The notes beneath the pieces were generated by a model. The model saw nothing but the letters and a program-made list of their open reading frames with translations. It was not told the origin of the DNA and made no database searches. Below, piece after piece: positions 1 to 9,313 of a stretch of DNA of 64,000 nt. Source of the DNA: Photorhabdus noenieputensis (lineage in GTDB: Bacteria; Pseudomonadota; Gammaproteobacteria; Enterobacterales; Enterobacteriaceae); NCBI RefSeq assembly GCF_018448935.1, contig NZ_RCWC01000023.1:17378-81377 (forward strand), in the 5' to 3' direction. Within the stretch, counting starts at the first letter, position 1; every line of letters starts with the position of its first letter. The position numbers and the translations under genes were made by a program.

Positions 1-73
1 TGGGGCACCTTCGCGTCAGCGTAGCCGCAATCATGATGGATCTCATAAATCGCCTAACGCTAGAGGTTAATTA

Positions 74-1000
74 ATGCGGGTTTTACTGGCTCCGATGGAA
101 GGTGTGCTGGACTCTTTGGTCAGGGACCTTCTGAGTGAGATTAATGAGTATGATCTATGCATTACGGAATTTTTACGGGTTGTCGATAGCCTATTGCCGG
201 TAAAATCTTTTTATCGGCTTTGTCCTGAATTACGTAACCAAAGCCGGACACCATCCGGCACATTGGTACGGATTCAGCTTTTGGGGCAATATCCACAGTG
301 GCTGGCGGAAAATGCGGCACGAGCGATTGAATTAGGGTCCTATGGGGTTGATTTAAATTGCGGTTGCCCGTCAAAAACGGTCAATGGTAGCGGTGGTGGG
401 GCCACGTTGCTAAAAGATCCTGAACTGATTTATCAGGGGGCAATACGTGAAGCAGTACCTGCTCATTTGCCTGTGACGGTTAAGGTTCGCTTGGGTTGGG
501 ATAGCGGTGATCGGCAATTCGAAATTGCTGATGCGGTACAACAGGCCGGAGCGACGGAAATTACCGTTCATGGGCGAACTAAAGAGGATGGTTACCAAGC
601 GGAGCGTATTAATTGGCAAGCGATTGGTGAAATTCGTCAACGTCTTGCCATTCCGGTTATCGCCAATGGTGAGATTTGGGATTGGCAAAGTGCACGGGAT
701 TGTCTGAGTGTGACAGGTTGTGATGCGGTCATGATTGGGCGGGGTGCGCTTCACGTTCCTAATTTGAGTCGAGTGGTGAAATATAACGAGCCAAAAATGT
801 GCTGGCAGGACGTTGTTCAGCTATTGCAAAAATATATCCGGTTGGAAAAGCAGGGTGATACCGGGAAATATCATGTTGCTCGGATTAAACAGTGGCTTGG
901 TTATTTGCGCAAAGAATATGAACAGGCAACAACGCTGTTTGAAGAGATAAGAAAGTTAAAAACATCTGCTGATATAGCGCATGTGATCTCTTTGGTGTGA
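74..1000 (+). CDS. dusC: tRNA-dihydrouridine(16) synthase DusC
   Basis: Flavin enzyme that reduces uridine to dihydrouridine at position 16 of tRNA using NADPH. The 308-residue protein begins with the Dus signature [10 protein letters not shown] and carries the catalytic loop LNCGCPSK with the proton-donor cysteine at residue 98, the same position I recall for E. coli DusC (about 315 aa). The central part keeps the TIM-barrel motifs [16 protein letters not shown] and IPVIANGEI and the FMN phosphate-binding stretch AVMIGRGAL. The ATG follows a GAGGTTA-type ribosome binding site about 7 bases upstream. It stands alone, with an ERIC fragment starting directly after the stop codon. DusC is chosen over DusA/DusB because of overall similarity and length. 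Confidence 0.95.
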   Translation: MRVLLAPMEGVLDSLVRDLLSEINEYDLCITEFLRVVDSLLPVKSFYRLCPELRNQSRTPSGTLVRIQLLGQYPQWLAENAARAIELGSYGVDLNCGCPSKTVNGSGGGATLLKDPELIYQGAIREAVPAHLPVTVKVRLGWDSGDRQFEIADAVQQAGATEITVHGRTKEDGYQAERINWQAIGEIRQRLAIPVIANGEIWDWQSARDCLSVTGCDAVMIGRGALHVPNLSRVVKYNEPKMCWQDVVQLLQKYIRLEKQGDTGKYHVARIKQWLGYLRKEYEQATTLFEEIRKLKTSADIAHVISLV

Positions 1001-1031
1001 TATACCCGTTATCTTTCAAGCTGCCTCTTTG
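1001..1031 (+). repeat. ERIC element fragment (31 bp)
   Basis: The 31 bases directly after the dusC stop match one end of the six full ERIC copies in this window (the TATACCCGTTATCTTTCAAG end) and then diverge. It is a truncated copy. Confidence 0.8.
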
Positions 1032-1087
1032 AAAAGTGAATTTGGGCAGCGTTCAGACCAAAGCATGCCCATGAATATGTAAGACTG

Positions 1088-1642
1088 TTACTCTTTTTGA
1101 GGATTATTTTTATTCCACTCATCACGAGTTATTTCCCATGTCTCCGAGGGCATTCTCCCGCTAACAAAGTCTCTATTTTCTAGTCTTATTAACCGCATAC
1201 CACTTTTGATTGATATTTTCTTTGAGGCAATATTGTCGCTGGATTTAGGTGCTCTGAGTACGTTGAGATTTAGGGTATTAAACCAAAAATCAGTGACTAC
1301 TTGGACTGCTTCGGTCATAAATCCATTTCCATGCCATTGTGGATCTAGCCAGAAACCTCTATTATTATTTTCTTGCTCATATAGCGATATCATTCCTATT
1401 ATTATTGCTGGATCATCCTTCTTTCTTATAGTCCAATACCATGCATTTCCTTCTGCCATTGATGGTAGTGCAATCTTATTTATATATTCTAGGGCACCAT
1501 CATTTGGGTAGGGCCACGGGGTGTTTGCTGTAAGATAGCGAACAATTTCCCACTGAGGAAAGATGTTTTGAATTTGTATATGATCCTGACTTTCTAAAGG
1601 ATGTAATATTAATCTTCTGGTTTCTAGCTTTTTGGGTTCCAT
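1088..1642 (-). CDS. RimJ/RimL-type GNAT N-acetyltransferase
   Basis: Predicted acetyl-CoA-dependent N-acetyltransferase of 184 residues. The N-terminus LETRRLILHPLESQD is the usual opening of the RimJ/RimL (Acetyltransf_3) branch. The acetyl-CoA loop is present as QWHGNGFMTEAVQVV near residues 120-135, followed by NIASKKISIKSGM, the usual asparagine-serine region before the last strands. Start is an ATG preceded by AAGGAAACC. It stands alone between dusC and the lipase cluster, facing away from dusC. The acceptor (ribosomal protein, antibiotic or small amine) cannot be read from sequence. It is not one of the ribosomal rimI/J/L genes by any specific feature I can see. Confidence 0.85.
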   Translation of the reverse strand: MEPKKLETRRLILHPLESQDHIQIQNIFPQWEIVRYLTANTPWPYPNDGALEYINKIALPSMAEGNAWYWTIRKKDDPAIIIGMISLYEQENNNRGFWLDPQWHGNGFMTEAVQVVTDFWFNTLNLNVLRAPKSSDNIASKKISIKSGMRLIRLENRDFVSGRMPSETWEITRDEWNKNNPQKE

Positions 1643-1781
1643 TTTGGTTTCCTTTTATAATTTTTTATAAGAAGTCAGATGATAATGAAATTAACTACCA
1701 TTATGTGATGTTTTTGTCAAATGAATTTTAATTGATATGATAATGGTTACGATGAATGATCTGGGCACGTTGGGAAAAGAA

Positions 1782-1804
1782 TGGAACCTTTAATCAAGGT
1801 TCCA
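1782..1804 (-). terminator. Terminator of lipase 1
   Basis: Perfect 9-bp stem TGGAACCTT / AAGGTTCCA with a 5-base loop, 38 bp past the stop of lipase 1, followed on the minus strand by a T-rich stretch. Very similar hairpins follow the other three lipase genes. Confidence 0.8.
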
Positions 1805-1841
1805 TTTTGGTCAAGTTATAAAATGGCTCAATACGATGAAA

Positions 1842-2954
1842 TTAACAGGTATTATCTTCATCTTGAATGATAGATGAGAGGAGGCTTCTAATATTGCGAG
1901 ATTGACCATCGTTAATCACAACAATGTCGTAATCAGTCGGTGGATTAGAACGATCATTAACTACAGTAAAACTCATGCCATATTCATTGGCATAAGCATC
2001 AAGGTGTCGAGATACTATTTTTTCAATTAAACCTTGAGAAGGTTTTAAATCAGGTGAAGTAAAAGGTAAATCTGGCGTAAGTTGAGTGTAATTCTTATCC
2101 TTCACGACTGAGATAAAACCGTTAACGATTAAAGTTGATATTGGATAGAGAACCTTAATTTCTTCTAATCCTTTTACACTCCAGGCGAGGGTAACGATAT
2201 CTTTACGATTGTGGACCCGGAGAAAATGACTTTCATAGCTAGATAGTAATGTTCCATTAAAAATAGATTCACTATAAGATGCAAAAACATCGTTACCGGC
2301 AGTTGGGGCAGCAAAGGAGGAAACATGAATACGAATATTATTATTTCCTTTATCAATATAACGTCTCTTTAAATACAGACCAAGCGTAGAGGCTATTACA
2401 CCGCCTAAACTGTGCCCTGTAAGAGTAATATTATGTACGCCTTCTTCCAGAGCAATTTTATCAATTGCTTCAATCAATGATTCTCCATAACCAGGTGGGT
2501 TATTGCTCTTTATTTGGTTGATAACATAGTCTAAAGTTATATGGGTTCCTTTTGAAATCTTAGCATCTTTGGGGGCTTTTGAATCCCAAATTGACCAATT
2601 TTCAGTTGTGCCTACATTGAAATTCTCATCAAACCAGTTAAAAATAGACCATGACCCGCGAATAACAATGCGATAATCGCTTGGATTGTTGAGATTTTTC
2701 ACAACGAATAAAACGTGATCATCTTTTTTATCTGTAACACTATTTTTCTTATTAACATCAACACTACCGACACGAAAGACAGCAGGTCCCCAAGTGATAG
2801 CGAATCTATTTGCTGTCGCTTTACTACTTGCTAATGATTTTTGAATATTTTCTGAAACGATAGCCGGTTCTGGTTGATATGATATTATACTCCCCGAGTT
2901 AATAATAAAGCCTAACGCGAGATTTATTTTTTGATCTTCAAGAGAAATTGTCAT
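1842..2954 (-). CDS. Class-3 lipase, Pdl-like (copy 1 of 4)
   Basis: Predicted alpha/beta-hydrolase lipase of the class 3 family (370 residues). The nucleophile elbow is LTGHSLGG with Ser182. The likely catalytic Asp is at about 252 (HNRKDIVTL) and the His at about 317 (SRHLDAY). No signal peptide is visible, so export would need another route. The ATG within AAAAATGACA is preferred over an in-frame TTG four codons earlier because all paralogs begin with M-(T/V)-I-S and a GGAAA-type ribosome binding site precedes it. It is the last of four tandem same-strand paralogs, each with its own hairpin and AT-rich leader, so they are probably transcribed separately. I believe this family corresponds to the Photorhabdus insecticidal lipases (Pdl), which is recollection rather than proof. 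Confidence 0.85.
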   Translation of the reverse strand: MTISLEDQKINLALGFIINSGSIISYQPEPAIVSENIQKSLASSKATANRFAITWGPAVFRVGSVDVNKKNSVTDKKDDHVLFVVKNLNNPSDYRIVIRGSWSIFNWFDENFNVGTTENWSIWDSKAPKDAKISKGTHITLDYVINQIKSNNPPGYGESLIEAIDKIALEEGVHNITLTGHSLGGVIASTLGLYLKRRYIDKGNNNIRIHVSSFAAPTAGNDVFASYSESIFNGTLLSSYESHFLRVHNRKDIVTLAWSVKGLEEIKVLYPISTLIVNGFISVVKDKNYTQLTPDLPFTSPDLKPSQGLIEKIVSRHLDAYANEYGMSFTVVNDRSNPPTDYDIVVINDGQSRNIRSLLSSIIQDEDNTC

Positions 2955-3385
2955 TTTTGTTTCCAAATTTTAATATAATGAATGCTGATCTGATGTGTTA
3001 GCTTAAACATCAATGATCAATACTTTGGGTTTTTATCTAAATAACAGAGTAAAAGTTAATAATAATCTTTAAATCTGTTAAATGAGAGTATATAATTTTT
3101 TAAAGTTATTTTATTTAACAAAATAAATTATCTATTATGAACTTTAAAATAAACCGATAAAAATTATGCTATGATTTTGTAAGATTATATTAACTATTGG
3201 GAATAATAACGTGAAGGATGTAGCTATATATTATCTATGTAAAATAATTTATATTGGTATTTACAAAAGGGTGTGATAGTGAATTACTATAATTAGTGAT
3301 AGGTAGGGAAAAATAATTTATTGCAATTAATAGAGCCTTTAATAAAGGCTCCATTTAAATAAAGTATAGAGATAATAAGATAAAG
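2955..3385. other. AT-rich lipase leader region, no gene
   Basis: About 430 bp between lipases 1 and 2. It holds the leader of lipase 1 and the hairpin after lipase 2 (3333-3351). Parts resemble the leaders of lipases 2 and 3 (stretches such as TCTGATNTGTT, CTTTAAATCTGT and TTATTTTATTT in the same order), so the regulatory DNA was duplicated with the genes. No open frame of substance is seen. Confidence 0.6.
3333..3351 (-). terminator. Terminator of lipase 2
   Basis: Stem GAGCCTTT / AAAGGCTC with a 3-base loop, 35 bp past the stop of lipase 2. It is a clear relative of the hairpin after lipase 1. Confidence 0.75.
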
Positions 3386-4516
3386 TTATGTAATATCGAT
3401 TTTATCTTTGGTTAGAGACTTGAAGAGATCAATAATCTTTTCGGATAGGCTATCATTAACCACAACGATATCGTGATCAGTCGGTGTCACTGGAGCATTA
3501 TTAGTTCGAGTGAAACTCATGCCATAACCTTCGGGATATGCATCGATATGTTGATAACCTATCATATTAGATAAGCTGTCAATGGTGCCTAGAGTCTTTG
3601 TAATAGTAAAAGAGCAATCTGGAAAGAGCTGGGTATAATTTTTATCGAGGACAAAAAGAATAACAGCATCAACAAGTAATTTTATTTCTATATGTGGATA
3701 GATATCCTTAATTTTATTCAAGTCTTTGATAGCCCATGCTAAGGGAACGATATCATTGTTATTATGAATTCTTAGAAAATTACTTTCATAAGTGTTGGGG
3801 CTTAATGTTCCTTTAAAAACAGCGTCAGAATAGGAGGCGAAAATATCATTGCCGGCAGTTGGGCCTGCGAAGGAGCAAGCGTGAATACGTATATTGTTGT
3901 TGTTGATGTAGCGCCTTTTAAGATATAAACCGATGGTAGAAGCGAGTAAACCGCCTAAACTATGCCCCGTGACAGTAATATTCAGTATCTTATCTTTCCC
4001 TGCTTCTGTGATAATTTGTTGAAGAGCATCGATTAGCGATAGTGAGTCGGTATCCTTATTATTAGGTTTGTCCTTATCAATAGGTTTACCATTAATAAGC
4101 GTGTTTAATGCTAAGTCTGTTCCGTAGGATATCTTAGCGCCTTTAAATTCTTGAGGGATATCTGTGTCCCAATTTGACCAGTCTACAGTTTTAAATACAC
4201 AGAGATCTTCGTTAATCTCATTAATCTTAGACCAGGTTCCTCGAATAACAAGACGATAATCCCAGTGATTATCATTATTTCTCACAATCATTACAACGTG
4301 ATCATATTTTTTATCATGGTGTTTTTCCTTAATATTGAACGCCTTAGGTCCCCAAATGATAGAGAATTTACCTGCCGTTGCCTTACTGCATTTAAGTGAT
4401 TTATTAATATCAGATTTAATGGTTTCTATTTCGTCTGGTTCGCCGTTAATTTCTCCAGAATTAATAATAAGGCTTAATGCGAGATTTAATTTTTGATCTT
4501 CACAAGATATAACCAT
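3386..4516 (-). CDS. Class-3 lipase, Pdl-like (copy 2 of 4)
   Basis: Paralog of the neighbouring lipases, 376 residues, with nucleophile motif VTGHSLGGLLAST, Asp in HNNNDIVPLAW and His in YQHIDAYPEGYG. The reading frame stays open 46 codons further upstream, but the start MVISCEDQKLNLAL is chosen because it aligns with the other copies and sits behind GGAGAGTAAAA, a ribosome binding site shared with copies 3 and 4. The upstream extension is AT-rich leader. It has a longer insertion before the nucleophile (around NGKPIDKDKPNNKDTDS) than the other copies, so it is the most diverged. Its C-terminus VVVNDSLSEKIIDLFKS is nearly the same as copy 3. Presumed cytoplasmic or specially exported lipase/phospholipase; substrate unknown. 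Confidence 0.85.
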   Translation of the reverse strand: MVISCEDQKLNLALSLIINSGEINGEPDEIETIKSDINKSLKCSKATAGKFSIIWGPKAFNIKEKHHDKKYDHVVMIVRNNDNHWDYRLVIRGTWSKINEINEDLCVFKTVDWSNWDTDIPQEFKGAKISYGTDLALNTLINGKPIDKDKPNNKDTDSLSLIDALQQIITEAGKDKILNITVTGHSLGGLLASTIGLYLKRRYINNNNIRIHACSFAGPTAGNDIFASYSDAVFKGTLSPNTYESNFLRIHNNNDIVPLAWAIKDLNKIKDIYPHIEIKLLVDAVILFVLDKNYTQLFPDCSFTITKTLGTIDSLSNMIGYQHIDAYPEGYGMSFTRTNNAPVTPTDHDIVVVNDSLSEKIIDLFKSLTKDKIDIT

Positions 4517-4891
4517 TTTTACTCTCCATTTTTCATCTGGTAAATGTTGATCTGATATTTTGGCTAAAATATCAATGTTTAACTTTTTTAATATTATGTT
4601 TAAATAAAAAATATAGTTAAGTTTAAATTTAATAATGAATTTTGAATCTGTCAAATGTATGCAAAGGATTTTTTAATGTTATTTTATTTGGAAGTATGTA
4701 AATTATTCATTACGAAATTAAAAATAGATGATGAAAATGATGTGCTAAATAATTCCATGAAAATATCATTACATCTTTGAAAGGTTATATGAAGTGATTT
4801 TGTATATAATACTTCTTATGGAAAGCGGTTTATTACAATGAATGGAACCTTTAATAAAGGCTCCACTTATATTATATATAATGAGATAAAG
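4517..4891. other. AT-rich lipase leader region, no gene
   Basis: About 375 bp holding the leader of lipase 2 and the hairpin after lipase 3 (4843-4865). It is very AT-rich and similar in arrangement to the leaders of copies 1 and 3. No gene is visible. Confidence 0.6.
4843..4865 (-). terminator. Terminator of lipase 3
   Basis: Imperfect stem TGGAACCTTT / AAAGGCTCCA with one internal mismatch, in the same place relative to the stop codon as in copies 1 and 2. Confidence 0.65.
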
Positions 4892-6010
4892 TTATGTAAT
4901 ATTGATTTTATCCTTGGTTAGAAATTTGAAGAGATCAATGATGCTTTCGGATAGGCTATCATTAACTACAACAATATCGTAATCAATCGGTATATTTGAA
5001 TTATCATCAATAGTGATGAAACTCATATCATACTCTTTAGCATAGGCACGAATATGTTGATTGCCAATATTAACCAGTAAATCGTCAAATGACGCTATTG
5101 GTGATATTGGAATCTGTGAATGAATAGGGAAATCTGGGAAAATTTGGGTGTAATTCTTATCAAGGACGGAAAGAATAAGAGCATTAATTGTGACAGTTAA
5201 CACCGGATAGATAGCTTTAACTTCCTCCAAATCTTTTATATGCCAGGCTAGGGGAACGACATCTATACTATTATGAATTCTCAGAAAATGACTTTTATAA
5301 CCGGTTACTGATATGTCATTGAAAATAGATTCAGAATAGGATGCGAAAGTATCGTTACCAGCAGTTGGGCCTGCAAAAGCACAAACATTAATCCGAATAT
5401 TGTTGTTTCCTTTATCAAGATACCGTCTCTTTAGATATAAACCAATGGTGGAAGATAGTACGCCTCCCAAACTGTGTCCTGTAACAGTAATGGTTTGTGT
5501 TCCTTCTTTCAGGGCAATTTTATCAATGGCATCAGTGAGCGATTCTCCGTAACCCGGAGGATTATTGCTTTTCAATTGATTAAGAATATAGCCTAATGCC
5601 ATGTCAGTTCCATAGGCTATCTTGGCATTTTCAGGTGATCTTGAATCCCATCGTGCCCAATCTTTAGTTTCACAGACAATAATATCTTCATTGAGCCAGT
5701 TAATATCGGACCATGATCCCCGAATAACCACGCGGTAGTCATTTGGGTCATGGCGATTTTGCGCAATGAATAGAACATGATCGTCCTTTTTATCTATAAC
5801 GCTTTTTTTCACATTAACATCATCAACGCGAAACACTGCGGGACCCCAGATGATAGTGAATTTATTTGCTGTTGCTTTACTGCTTTCCAATGATCTGTGG
5901 ATATTTTCCGAAACAATGCCCGGTTCTGGTTTGCTAGTTTTTATACCTCCAGAGTTAATAACGAAGCTAAGCGCGAGATTTATTTTTTGATCTTCACGAG
6001 AAATAGTCAT
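4892..6010 (-). CDS. Class-3 lipase, Pdl-like (copy 3 of 4)
   Basis: Class 3 lipase of 372 residues starting MTISREDQKINLAL behind a GGGAGTAAAA ribosome binding site. Nucleophile motif VTGHSLGGVLSST, Asp in IHNSIDVVPLAW, His in NQHIRAYAKEYDMSF. All three catalytic positions are intact, so nothing suggests decay. It shares long stretches with copy 1 in the N-terminal half (GPAVFRVDDVN, SNNPPGYGESL) but ends like copy 2 (VVVNDSLSESIIDLFK), which hints at recombination between copies. No signal peptide or membrane segment is visible. The role in virulence is inferred from the family and context only. Confidence 0.85.
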   Translation of the reverse strand: MTISREDQKINLALSFVINSGGIKTSKPEPGIVSENIHRSLESSKATANKFTIIWGPAVFRVDDVNVKKSVIDKKDDHVLFIAQNRHDPNDYRVVIRGSWSDINWLNEDIIVCETKDWARWDSRSPENAKIAYGTDMALGYILNQLKSNNPPGYGESLTDAIDKIALKEGTQTITVTGHSLGGVLSSTIGLYLKRRYLDKGNNNIRINVCAFAGPTAGNDTFASYSESIFNDISVTGYKSHFLRIHNSIDVVPLAWHIKDLEEVKAIYPVLTVTINALILSVLDKNYTQIFPDFPIHSQIPISPIASFDDLLVNIGNQHIRAYAKEYDMSFITIDDNSNIPIDYDIVVVNDSLSESIIDLFKFLTKDKINIT

Positions 6011-6485
6011 TTTTACTCCCTATTTTTTCATGTAATAAGTGTTAATACGAGGTGTCGGTTTAAATATCAATATTTAATTCTGTTGCTCTTCCATTTAGAC
6101 AAAAAAAGAATTTAACTTAAAGTTAATAATAACTTTCAAATCTGTCAAATAATTACATGGGTTTTTTGATATTGTTTCATTTGATGAAAATATAAATTAT
6201 TTATTTTTAAATTAAAAGTAAACGATCGAAATTATATGTTAAATAATTACATGTGAATATTATTGCTATATTTTTTTGATTATGTTTTTGCTCAATAAAG
6301 CTAATGTGTAAATAGTGTTGATATTATCTTTGTGAATAATTTAATTGGGAGTGATTATAAATAATTGATATTCTAGTGATAAGTGATTTTATTATATTTA
6401 AATGATTTTAGTTTAATGGAGTCTTTGTAATAAGGCTCCATTAAATCTAGATAAAGTATAATCAATTCATACGATATTAATATTA
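6011..6485. other. AT-rich lipase leader region, no gene
   Basis: About 475 bp holding the leader of lipase 3 and the hairpin after lipase 4 (6417-6442). Repeats the leader pattern of copies 1 and 2. No coding sequence is seen. Confidence 0.6.
6417..6442 (-). terminator. Terminator of lipase 4
   Basis: Stem TGGAGTCTT / AAGGCTCCA containing one G-T (wobble) pair, 44 bp past the stop of lipase 4. Fourth member of the conserved lipase terminator set. Confidence 0.65.
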
Positions 6486-7592
6486 TTATTCAGGCAGAGG
6501 TATAAGTAAGAAATAAGCGACGATATCTTGAGATAGATTACTATTAATAACCACAAGATCATCAATAGGTGGTTGAGTACCGTCATTAACTTCCACTAAA
6601 TTCATGCCATATTGGTTGGCATAGGCTTTAATATGTTGAAAAATAACTTGCTTATTGAGATCTAATTTTAAAATAGGTGCTGTAAAAGATAAATCTGGAG
6701 TGAGTTTGGTGTAACCCTTATCTTTCACAAGCAGAACAATCTTTTTAAATCTGTCAATTAATTTTTCATCTAATTTAATTAATGGTTCATAGATAGTTGG
6801 AATCTTTTCTAATCCGTCCAGATTCCAGATGAGGGAAATGACATCTTTTTGATTATGAACCCTTAAGAAATGGCTCTTATAGCTAGTTGCTGACGTGTGG
6901 TTAAAAACAAATTTAATGTAAGATGCAAAAATATCATTACCGGTGTTTGGGCTGGCAAAAGAGCAAACATGAATACGAATATTGTTATTCCCTTTATTAA
7001 GGTATAAGCGTTTTAAATATAATCCAAGGGTAGAAGCGAGAATAGCACCTAAACTGTGCCCGGTGATGGTAATATTATGTATGCCTTTTTCCGAAGCGAT
7101 TTTATTAATTGCTTCAATGAGTGATTCTCCATGACCAGGAATATTGTTACTTTTCACTTGATTAACAATATAGTCTAATGCTATGTGGGTTCCATAAGAG
7201 ATTTTAGCGTCTTTAAACTCTTCCGGAATATTTTGATCCCAAAGTGACCAATTTACGGTTTCGTGTACAGCAAAGTTTTCAACCTGCCAGTTAACATCAG
7301 ACCATGATCCACGAATAACGATGCGATAATCATGGGGAATTTTGCGATTTTTTACAATGAATAAAACGTGGTCGTCCTTACTATCTTTATTATTTTTTCC
7401 ATTATCAACACGAAAAACAGCAGGCCCCCAAATAATAGAGAATCTATTGGCAGTGACTTTGCTTTTTTCCAATGATGATTGAATATTTTCCGCAACTATA
7501 GCCGGTTCGGGTTTTTCGGTTATTATACTTCCTGCACCACTGATAAAGCTGAGCGCGAGATTTATTCTTTGATCTTTAAGAGAAATAGTCAT
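6486..7592 (-). CDS. Class-3 lipase, Pdl-like (copy 4 of 4)
   Basis: Class 3 lipase of 368 residues, first in the direction of transcription. It starts MTISLKDQRINLAL behind GGAGAGTAAAA. Nucleophile motif ITGHSLGAILAST (the last Gly of the elbow is Ala here, unlike the other copies), Asp in VHNQKDVISLIW, His in FQHIKAYANQYG. The region after the Asp is longer, with a lysine-rich stretch (KLDEKLIDRFKKI), and the C-terminus is shorter and diverged (DIVAYFLLIPLPE). The leader upstream (7593-8089) differs from those of the other copies, as expected for the outermost member of a tandem array. Confidence 0.85.
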   Translation of the reverse strand: MTISLKDQRINLALSFISGAGSIITEKPEPAIVAENIQSSLEKSKVTANRFSIIWGPAVFRVDNGKNNKDSKDDHVLFIVKNRKIPHDYRIVIRGSWSDVNWQVENFAVHETVNWSLWDQNIPEEFKDAKISYGTHIALDYIVNQVKSNNIPGHGESLIEAINKIASEKGIHNITITGHSLGAILASTLGLYLKRLYLNKGNNNIRIHVCSFASPNTGNDIFASYIKFVFNHTSATSYKSHFLRVHNQKDVISLIWNLDGLEKIPTIYEPLIKLDEKLIDRFKKIVLLVKDKGYTKLTPDLSFTAPILKLDLNKQVIFQHIKAYANQYGMNLVEVNDGTQPPIDDLVVINSNLSQDIVAYFLLIPLPE

Positions 7593-8089
7593 TTTTACTC
7601 TCCATTTTTATGATATAAATGTTGATATTGTGTTTTGGTAAAAACATTAATATTCAACTCTTTCAGTACTTAGTGCATTAGGATGTTTTATTTTTCTTGC
7701 TTTGCCGTAAAGAGTTTCAATATATCTTGGTGTTGATCTCCTCATATGTTGCTCAGGTCCACGATTGATTGACAAGAATGGCTTGCAATATTAGTTCCTA
7801 TTGGAAAGTAGCTTAATCTTATTTTTAAATAAAAAACAGAGTCGAATTTTAAGTTAATAATAATAATATTTAAATTTACAAATATATTTATTTCATTATT
7901 TTATGTAAATCTGATTGATAAAAAATAATATTAACTAAGGGTGAGGAATGAAGTTAATAAATGGGGTTTTGAAATATAACGATACGAAAATTATTTGATT
8001 GGGGGGGTATTTGACTACTGAGTAATATATCTATTTGTTTATGCTAAATAATTAAAGGGCATAGAATGGATATGCCCTATGGTATTTAA
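7593..8089. other. Lipase 4 leader and sseA 3' region, no gene
   Basis: About 500 bp, very AT-rich apart from a short block near 7720-7780. It contains the promoter region of lipase 4 and the sseA terminator. No open frame of substance is seen on either strand. Confidence 0.5.
8056..8078 (-). terminator. sseA terminator
   Basis: Perfect 8-bp stem AGGGCATA / TATGCCCT with a 7-base loop just past the sseA stop, followed on the minus strand by TTTAATTATTT. Confidence 0.75.
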
Positions 8090-8929
8090 TTATTTTTCAA
8101 GTGGCAGGGTGTTATTGTTTGCTCCCCATTCAGCCCATGAGCCGTCATATAAATAAACATCTTTCTTACCGATGATATCCAAGCCCAGAACCAAAACGGC
8201 CGCAGTCATACCTGATCCACAACTGGCAATAACGGGTTTGCTTAAATCGACATCTTGTTTATGGAAAATATCGGTAATTTCACTTGCTGATTTAAAATGA
8301 CCATTTTCTACTAACATGGTCCACGGAACGTTTTTACTACCGGGAATATGGCCCATTTTTAAGCCGGGACGCGGTTCTGGTGCTTTGGCTTGAAAACGGT
8401 CCGTTGCTCTGGCATCGACAATTTGGGTTTGTTGATCATTGAGCGAATCCAGAATTTGTTCCAGCGATTTCACTTTGTCGGCATCGAAATCGGCACTAAA
8501 GATTTGCGGATTGCGTTTCACTTCACCTGATTCTGTTGAAAATCCTGCCTGTTGCCAGCCTTGTAAACCGCCATCAAGAATACGGACGTTGTGGCTGCCG
8601 AATATCTTAAATGTCCACCATGCGCGAGGAGCAGAGAACATATTACCTTGGTCATAAATCACGACTAAATGATTTTCACTAATGCCCATTGCGCCAACAG
8701 CCTGACTAAAAGTTTGCGGATTGGGCAGCATATGAGGCAATCCACTTTGATGATCGGCAATTTTGTCTAAATCAAAAAATTGGGCGCTGGGAATATGGGT
8801 ATCCAGCCAAAGTTTATGGCAATCAATTTGTTGAGGTGGCGGTGGGGCGGTTGCATCAAGGATGACGATATTCTCATCATCAAGGTGATCTTTTAACCAT
8901 TGTGGAGTGACAAAATATGCGTTATTCAT
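8090..8929 (-). CDS. sseA: 3-mercaptopyruvate sulfurtransferase SseA
   Basis: Two-domain rhodanese-like enzyme (279 residues) that moves sulfur from 3-mercaptopyruvate to cyanide or thiol acceptors. The N-terminal rhodanese domain (about 1-130) lacks a catalytic Cys. The C-terminal domain carries Cys237 in ASCGSGMTAA, the CGSG(V/T/M)T loop that separates mercaptopyruvate from thiosulfate sulfurtransferases. Length and position of the Cys match E. coli SseA (281 aa). The frame is open from a GTG four codons earlier. The ATG is preferred because TGAGGGA lies just upstream of it and the encoded N-terminus (NNAYFVTPQWLKDH) aligns with the family. Confidence 0.93.
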   Translation of the reverse strand: MNNAYFVTPQWLKDHLDDENIVILDATAPPPPQQIDCHKLWLDTHIPSAQFFDLDKIADHQSGLPHMLPNPQTFSQAVGAMGISENHLVVIYDQGNMFSAPRAWWTFKIFGSHNVRILDGGLQGWQQAGFSTESGEVKRNPQIFSADFDADKVKSLEQILDSLNDQQTQIVDARATDRFQAKAPEPRPGLKMGHIPGSKNVPWTMLVENGHFKSASEITDIFHKQDVDLSKPVIASCGSGMTAAVLVLGLDIIGKKDVYLYDGSWAEWGANNNTLPLEK

Positions 8930-8988
8930 GGGGTCCCTCACTTGACACGAAGATAAATGGATAAAATAAGTGTCACAGCCCGTTATTG

Positions 8989-9144
8989 TTATTGTGTCGG
9001 CGCTGTGGTGGTCTCTTGCTGTTGATTGGTTGGTGATTCTATTGGTGTGGTTGAGCGGGTATACATATTAAGGCCCGCTAAGAATACGCCACCAATTGAA
9101 CCAAATGCAAAGATAGCGATGAAAATGATAAGGAGTTTTTTCAT
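8989..9144 (-). CDS. Small single-span membrane protein (51 aa)
   Basis: Unrecognised small protein, divergent from dinG. It starts MKKLLIIFIAIFAFGS with an AACAATAA leader. Residues 3-27 form one hydrophobic, glycine-containing membrane segment, followed by a short Thr/Gln/Pro-rich tail (STTPIESPTNQQQETTT) ending before TAA. The base composition is like its neighbours and the frame has no internal stop. The N-terminus could be read as an uncleaved anchor or as a signal peptide without a clear cleavage site. No lipobox Cys is present. It lies between sseA and dinG and is reported because its composition looks strongly like a real inner-membrane small protein. Confidence 0.6.
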   Translation of the reverse strand: MKKLLIIFIAIFAFGSIGGVFLAGLNMYTRSTTPIESPTNQQQETTTAPTQ

Positions 9145-9313
9145 TTATTGTTCTCAGGTGTTGTAGAAAATAGGAAGTATATAGCGTTCTGAATAGCTGG
9201 CAAGGTACACATCAATTTAATGAACGAGTAGATCGATTGTTGCCTCGACATGAAGCTGATTTCATTTCTGCTCTGTGGGACAATAGCGTCCCGGTTGTAT
9301 GGCAGAGAATTCA

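Noticed and set aside
9145..9313. LexA box for dinG
   Set aside because: No CTGT-N8-ACAG match was found in the leader by eye, although the E. coli gene has one.
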